A DNA stretch of 37,730 bases from CAZYPH01 sp964649095 (GTDB taxonomy: Bacteria > Bdellovibrionota > UBA1018 > UBA923), in contig CAZYPH010000009.1 of assembly GCA_964649095.1 (NCBI GenBank), positions 1 to 37,730 on the forward strand. Reading direction: 5' to 3'. A program made the translations under genes and the position numbers. The notes beneath the pieces were generated by a model that saw only the letters and a list, made by a program, of their open reading frames with translations, was not told the origin of the DNA and made no database searches. This document shows positions 34,716 through 37,730 of the stretch, piece after piece. The number at the start of each line of letters is the position of its first letter. Positions within the stretch are counted from its first letter, which is position 1.

Positions 34716-34940
34716 ATGTCGCGCGTTTGTGAATTTTGTAAAAAGCGTCCTACTACAGGAAACAAAGTGAGCCACTCTAATATTAAAACAAGAACACGTT
34801 GGTTGCCTAACTTAAAAAAGGTAAAAAACTTCGTGAATGGCAGCATCAATCGTGTGTACGTGTGCACACGCTGCATTAAGTCTGGTGTGATCACAAAACC
34901 ACCAGTCCGTACCTACGTTGCCCCTGCAACAAACGCCTAA
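34716..34940 (+). CDS. rpmB: 50S ribosomal protein L28
   Basis: This 74-residue protein of normal length starts at an ATG with AAAGGG upstream. It opens MSRVCEFCKKRP and holds the L28 signature with NVSHSN-like and RTRWLPNLKKV. Cys at 5, 8, 50 and 53 (CEFC and CTRC) form the zinc site of the C+ type. It is transcribed alone from plus and followed by a strong terminator (34944-34982) and a second hairpin at 35004. Between the AT-rich region near 34680 and the start there is a short promoter region. Confidence 0.97.
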   Translation: MSRVCEFCKKRPTTGNKVSHSNIKTRTRWLPNLKKVKNFVNGSINRVYVCTRCIKSGVITKPPVRTYVAPATNA

Positions 34941-34943
34941 AGC

Positions 34944-34982
34944 CACTCCGTCCGTCACCGACGGATGAGGTGCTTGTTTTTT
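34944..34982 (+). terminator. Terminator of rpmB
   Basis: A 13-bp imperfect stem (34944-34956 with 34960-34972, 3-nt loop, one mismatch and two G-T pairs) is followed by CTTGTTTTTT. It lies right after the rpmB stop. Confidence 0.75.
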
Positions 34983-35003
34983 AGTAAAGTCATTTTAAAA
35001 AAA

Positions 35004-35050
35004 GCCCGGTTGCCAAGCTGATGATCTCAGCGCTAGCAACCGGGCTTTTT
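35004..35050. terminator. Bidirectional terminator between rpmB and ridA
   Basis: A perfect 10-bp stem, GCCCGGTTGC (35004-35013) with GCAACCGGGC (35036-35045), is flanked by seven A on the left and five T on the right. It can end transcription from both sides and so serves ridA on minus as well. Confidence 0.85.
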
Positions 35051-35069
35051 GTTTTTTAATGCGCGCCAC

Positions 35070-35459
35070 TTAACGCAGTGACGCAATCACTTCAATCTCG
35101 ACCTTACCACCCTTCGGCAGACCGGCTACAGCCACAGTTGAACGTGCGGGTTTGTGCCCACGCAGCTTCGTTTCATAAACGGTATTCACTGAAGCGAAGT
35201 CGTTCATATCGAGCAAGAAGATCGTTGTTTTAATAATCGCATGCATCTCACAGCCTGCCGCTTTGAGCAGAGCCTCGATATTATCCATCACCTGGGCCGC
35301 CTGTTCCGCCGCTGTAGCGCCGACCATGTTACCGGTTTTCGGATCTAACGCAATCTGGCCAGAGCAGTACAACAACTCGTCGTTGAACTTAATCGCTTGC
35401 GAATAGGGCCCAACGGGCGGCGGGGCGAGGTCGGTTTGAACTACAGTCAGTTTTGACAT
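35070..35459 (-). CDS. ridA: RidA-family 2-iminobutanoate/2-iminopropanoate deaminase
   Basis: This 129-residue enzyme of the YjgF/YER057c/UK114 family clears reactive enamine and imine intermediates, such as those from threonine dehydratase. The conserved GPYSQAI, LLYCSGQIALDPKTG and C-terminal PARSTVAVAGLPKGGKVEIEVIA with the ligand-binding Arg (about 105) and Glu are present. The ATG at 35459 is chosen: GGAG is six bases before it, whereas the ATG at 35462 is only three away. It ends in the shared terminator with rpmB. Confidence 0.93.
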   Translation of the reverse strand: MSKLTVVQTDLAPPPVGPYSQAIKFNDELLYCSGQIALDPKTGNMVGATAAEQAAQVMDNIEALLKAAGCEMHAIIKTTIFLLDMNDFASVNTVYETKLRGHKPARSTVAVAGLPKGGKVEIEVIASLR

Positions 35460-35497
35460 CATTTACTCCATCTGTTTTTTGTTTTGGGTTACTAAAA

Positions 35498-36607
35498 TTA
35501 AATATGCAAGGTCCAGACTCTTAAACTCTGGCGCACGGTGAATTCCAACTCTGAAAACCGCCCCACAAACTCCCCATCCATCTCAATCGGAATTGGTGTT
35601 TTACAGCGTAATGTCGCCTGCGACCACTGTTCGTAGCGGTGGGTGGCCGAGGGGGGCTTTTGTTGTTTTACGTTTTGAATGGTTTGAAGCATCGGCAACA
35701 AACTCGGCCGACGGAACCAGACGATATCAAACAAACCGTCTGACAGACTGGCCTTTGGCGTCCAATACAAACCATGCCCGTTGGCTTTGCCATTGCCGAT
35801 AAAGCAGCCCCAAACTACCGCCTCGAACGTTTCGGAGGCACTTATAAACTCGACGGTATATTCTGGTGTGTTCATGTACGAACGAACACCCTCAATTTGA
35901 TAAACCAACGACGTTCCCGATAACAAAGAACTGGCGCGTTTCTGCGCCGACGTATTTTCCACAACACCGCCGCCATAACCCAGACTCGCCATGTTTAATA
36001 AATAGCGATCATTGATCTGCACCGCATCTATCGGAACCACCTGGGGCACATATTGTTTCAACACCGTAGCGTCGGCCCAGTAATTTACCAACGTATCAAA
36101 ACTAGTAACCGCTGCGCAGTCGCCACGCTTTTTATTGGGATAAATCGATTTTGCGAAGTCGTTTCCACGTCCCCCAAAAAACGGAATAATTAACGCGCGC
36201 CCTGTAAATTCGGCAGACTGCAGCAGACCATTAAGTTGCGATAACGTGCCATCACCACCGACAACTATATATAAATGTAAATCTATATTTTTATGAGCGC
36301 CCGATAAGTGCTGCGCTACTCCGACGTCAGCTAATTGGGCCCACGGACTTCGAATCTGCTTTAACCAGTCTCCATCCGCATCGGTCTCTAAAAATGTAGG
36401 GTTAAATTCGAATAGATTTTTAGGAATCCCCAAAAATGACAGTAGATTCTTTAGCGCTAGTTGCAGGCGTGGGTCTTCTACTTTGTGCTGCAGCCGATAC
36501 ACTTCTTTGCGCACGTGTTGCGCTTCAGAAGAACCCGAAATCGGATTTACAATAAAGGTAAACGCCGGATTTTTAACCGCTGCAAACTCTGGGGATGTTT
36601 GTTTCAT
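35498..36607 (-). CDS. Diacylglycerol/lipid kinase-like protein
   Basis: This 369-residue protein (ATG at 36607; a TTG at 36619 is possible but without a ribosome-binding site) has the DAGK catalytic fold. It shows VNPISGSSEA at ~20-29, the nucleotide motif VVGGDGTLSQL at 115-125 and FFGGRGNDFAK at ~143-153. Near the C-terminus is MDGEF, which in family members completes the site. Bacterial relatives such as YegS and DgkB phosphorylate lipid substrates; the true acceptor here is unknown. It lies downstream of the phosphotransacetylase with a separate AT-rich promoter region (36608-36710). Confidence 0.85.
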   Translation of the reverse strand: MKQTSPEFAAVKNPAFTFIVNPISGSSEAQHVRKEVYRLQHKVEDPRLQLALKNLLSFLGIPKNLFEFNPTFLETDADGDWLKQIRSPWAQLADVGVAQHLSGAHKNIDLHLYIVVGGDGTLSQLNGLLQSAEFTGRALIIPFFGGRGNDFAKSIYPNKKRGDCAAVTSFDTLVNYWADATVLKQYVPQVVPIDAVQINDRYLLNMASLGYGGGVVENTSAQKRASSLLSGTSLVYQIEGVRSYMNTPEYTVEFISASETFEAVVWGCFIGNGKANGHGLYWTPKASLSDGLFDIVWFRRPSLLPMLQTIQNVKQQKPPSATHRYEQWSQATLRCKTPIPIEMDGEFVGRFSELEFTVRQSLRVWTLHI

Positions 36608-36710
36608 GCCTGCACTCAATCTATATATTATTTTTTGTATATTAATTAATCACTATATCAGTAAAACTTTTGCAGCCTTGTGATATTCTATCCCGATCAT
36701 TCACGATAAA

Positions 36711-37730
36711 TTAAACAGGACGATGACTCGCCTCAACTACCGTAATCGTGGCCATATTCACCACATCTTCGACATCCGAGTTTTGCTGAAGCACGTTTAA
36801 TGGTTTATTCATACCAATCAAGATCGGCCCAATCGCCTCAGCCTCCCCCACATGCATCATCAATTTGTAAGCAATGTTGCCAGATTGCAGATCGGGAAAA
36901 ATTAAAATATTAGCCGGCTCTTTTAGGTCACTGAACGGATAATTCTCGGTCAAAATCTCCGGCACCAACGCCGTGTCGGCTTGCATCTCACCGTCAATGA
37001 TCAAATCAGGCCGTTTCATTTTTGCTAATTGTACCGCACGAGCCACTTTCGCTGCATACGGATGTTTATTCGAACCAAAATTCGAAAACGACAACATGGC
37101 CACTTTGGGTTTTTCATCGACAAAATGGCGCGATAAATCGGCCGTATAAATGGCAATATCGGCCAGATCTTCAGCAGTCGGATCGATATTCACCGTCGTA
37201 TCGGCGAAAAACAAAATACGACGTTTAAAAATCATCATGTAAATGCCTGCTAATTTCGAGCCCGGACGCACACCAATAATTTGAATCGCCGGACGAATCG
37301 TCTCGGGATACGAACGTGAAATACCGTTCACCACACCATCGGCATCCCCCTGTTCCAACATCATGCAACCGAAATAATTTCGATGTTGCAGCAACTCGCG
37401 CGCTAGACGTGGCGTCATGCCCTTACGTTGACGCGTTTGGGCCCATTTATAGGCGTATTCCTCGAGTTTATTCGACTGCAACGGGTCGACAATTTTTACT
37501 CCAGCCAAACTATTTTCCAAACCGAGTTCCATAATCTGGCGCTGCACACGCTCACGTCGCCCCAACAAAATAGGCTCGGCGATTTGGTCTTCGATAAGTT
37601 GCGCACAGGCTTTGAGAATTTTTGGATGATCTCCTTCAGGAAATACAATGCTCTTCAGGCGATTGCCCTCGCTACCTGGTGCCGCCACCATGCCTGACTT
37701 GGCGCGATGCCGCACTTGTCGCATCGCCGT
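36711..37730 (-). CDS. Phosphate acetyl/butyryltransferase domain protein, probably C-terminus of an NADP-malic enzyme (MaeB)
   Basis: The frame is open to the window edge, so the N-terminus may lie outside. A first ATG is at 37724. The domain begins KSIVFPEGDHPKILKACAQL and follows the Pta fold, with MLEQGDADGVVNGISRSYP, FFADTTVNIDPTAEDLADIA, AMLSFSNFGSNKHP and IIDGEMQADTALVPE, then the closing ANILIFPDLQSGNIAYKLMM. This arrangement is found both in stand-alone Pta and in the C-terminal domain of MaeB. In MaeB the domain is usually regulatory or structural. Which of the two it is needs the upstream sequence. It ends just before the lipid-kinase gene. Confidence 0.85.
   Translation of the reverse strand, partial: TAMRQVRHRAKSGMVAAPGSEGNRLKSIVFPEGDHPKILKACAQLIEDQIAEPILLGRRERVQRQIMELGLENSLAGVKIVDPLQSNKLEEYAYKWAQTRQRKGMTPRLARELLQHRNYFGCMMLEQGDADGVVNGISRSYPETIRPAIQIIGVRPGSKLAGIYMMIFKRRILFFADTTVNIDPTAEDLADIAIYTADLSRHFVDEKPKVAMLSFSNFGSNKHPYAAKVARAVQLAKMKRPDLIIDGEMQADTALVPEILTENYPFSDLKEPANILIFPDLQSGNIAYKLMMHVGEAEAIGPILIGMNKPLNVLQQNSDVEDVVNMATITVVEASHRPV

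Noticed and set aside
34655..34894. 79-residue minus-strand frame opposite rpmB
   Set aside because: It is the antisense of the clear L28 gene; no independent signals.

Overview
The window looks like a chromosomal contig or scaffold from a Gram-negative bacterium. The signs are a Kdo transferase (waaA), a TolC-type outer-membrane protein, an outer-membrane beta-barrel with a C-terminal Phe, and many lipoproteins with clear lipoboxes. Many large exported proteins of unknown family next to a few housekeeping genes fit a Bdellovibrionota/Oligoflexia-type or other deltaproteobacterial-grade lineage. That placement is inference, not proof. Two runs of exactly 10 N (4739-4748, 7737-7746) show that this is a scaffolded draft assembly. 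Each run splits one gene into two apparent frames.

Layout. 1-2640: a partial TolC-like efflux protein and a separate beta-barrel protein with its own terminator, both on minus. 2902-3474: a small plus-strand gene pair, the first frameshifted. 3477-6390 (minus): a large exported exo-rhamnogalacturonan-lyase-like protein. 6509-8125 (plus): an exported AAA+ ATPase-like gene broken by a G10 tract and a gap. 8343-10867 (minus): two lectin-domain (LamG-like) lipoproteins sharing a 404-bp near-identical module. 11030-12193: a DUF4143 ATPase with palindromes at its start. 12357-13712: a secreted Cys-rich protein. 13834-16321: a DUF3592 membrane protein, a PDZ lipoprotein and a HigBA-like toxin-antitoxin pair, tangled in a segmental duplication. 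16651-24758 (minus): a tightly packed seven-gene operon running from an ABC permease and ATPase through waaA, a hotdog ammonia-lyase-like protein, a FAD-like protein and purB to a small pilin-like protein. 24945-32773 (minus): two secreted proteins of unknown function and a 1639-residue lipoprotein, separated by a repeat-rich 334-bp interval. 33022-37730: a multipass membrane protein, a YdcF/ElyC-type DUF218 protein, rpmB, ridA, a lipid-kinase-like protein and a phosphotransacetylase (MaeB-like C-terminus).

How the genes fit together: most of the window serves the cell envelope and surface (LPS core synthesis, efflux, lipoproteins, lectins, polysaccharide lyase), with core metabolism (purB, pta/maeB, ridA, rpmB) between. 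No tRNA, rRNA, CRISPR array, transposase, integrase or phage structural gene was seen.

The most interesting non-coding signals are (a) a roughly 235-nt nest of inverted repeats at 16418-16652; (b) a duplicated 86-nt hairpin unit with 19-nt inverted repeats at 27591-27857, which shares a 22-nt core with (a); (c) the duplicated lipoprotein module at 9085-9488 / 10338-10741; and (d) a duplication that brackets a lipoprotein gene at 14135-15735. No clearly complete, undescribed multi-gene defence or mobile system could be demonstrated. The best candidates for something new are the interspersed structured repeat family, the mosaic lectin lipoproteins and the exported AAA+ ATPase with an altered Walker B.
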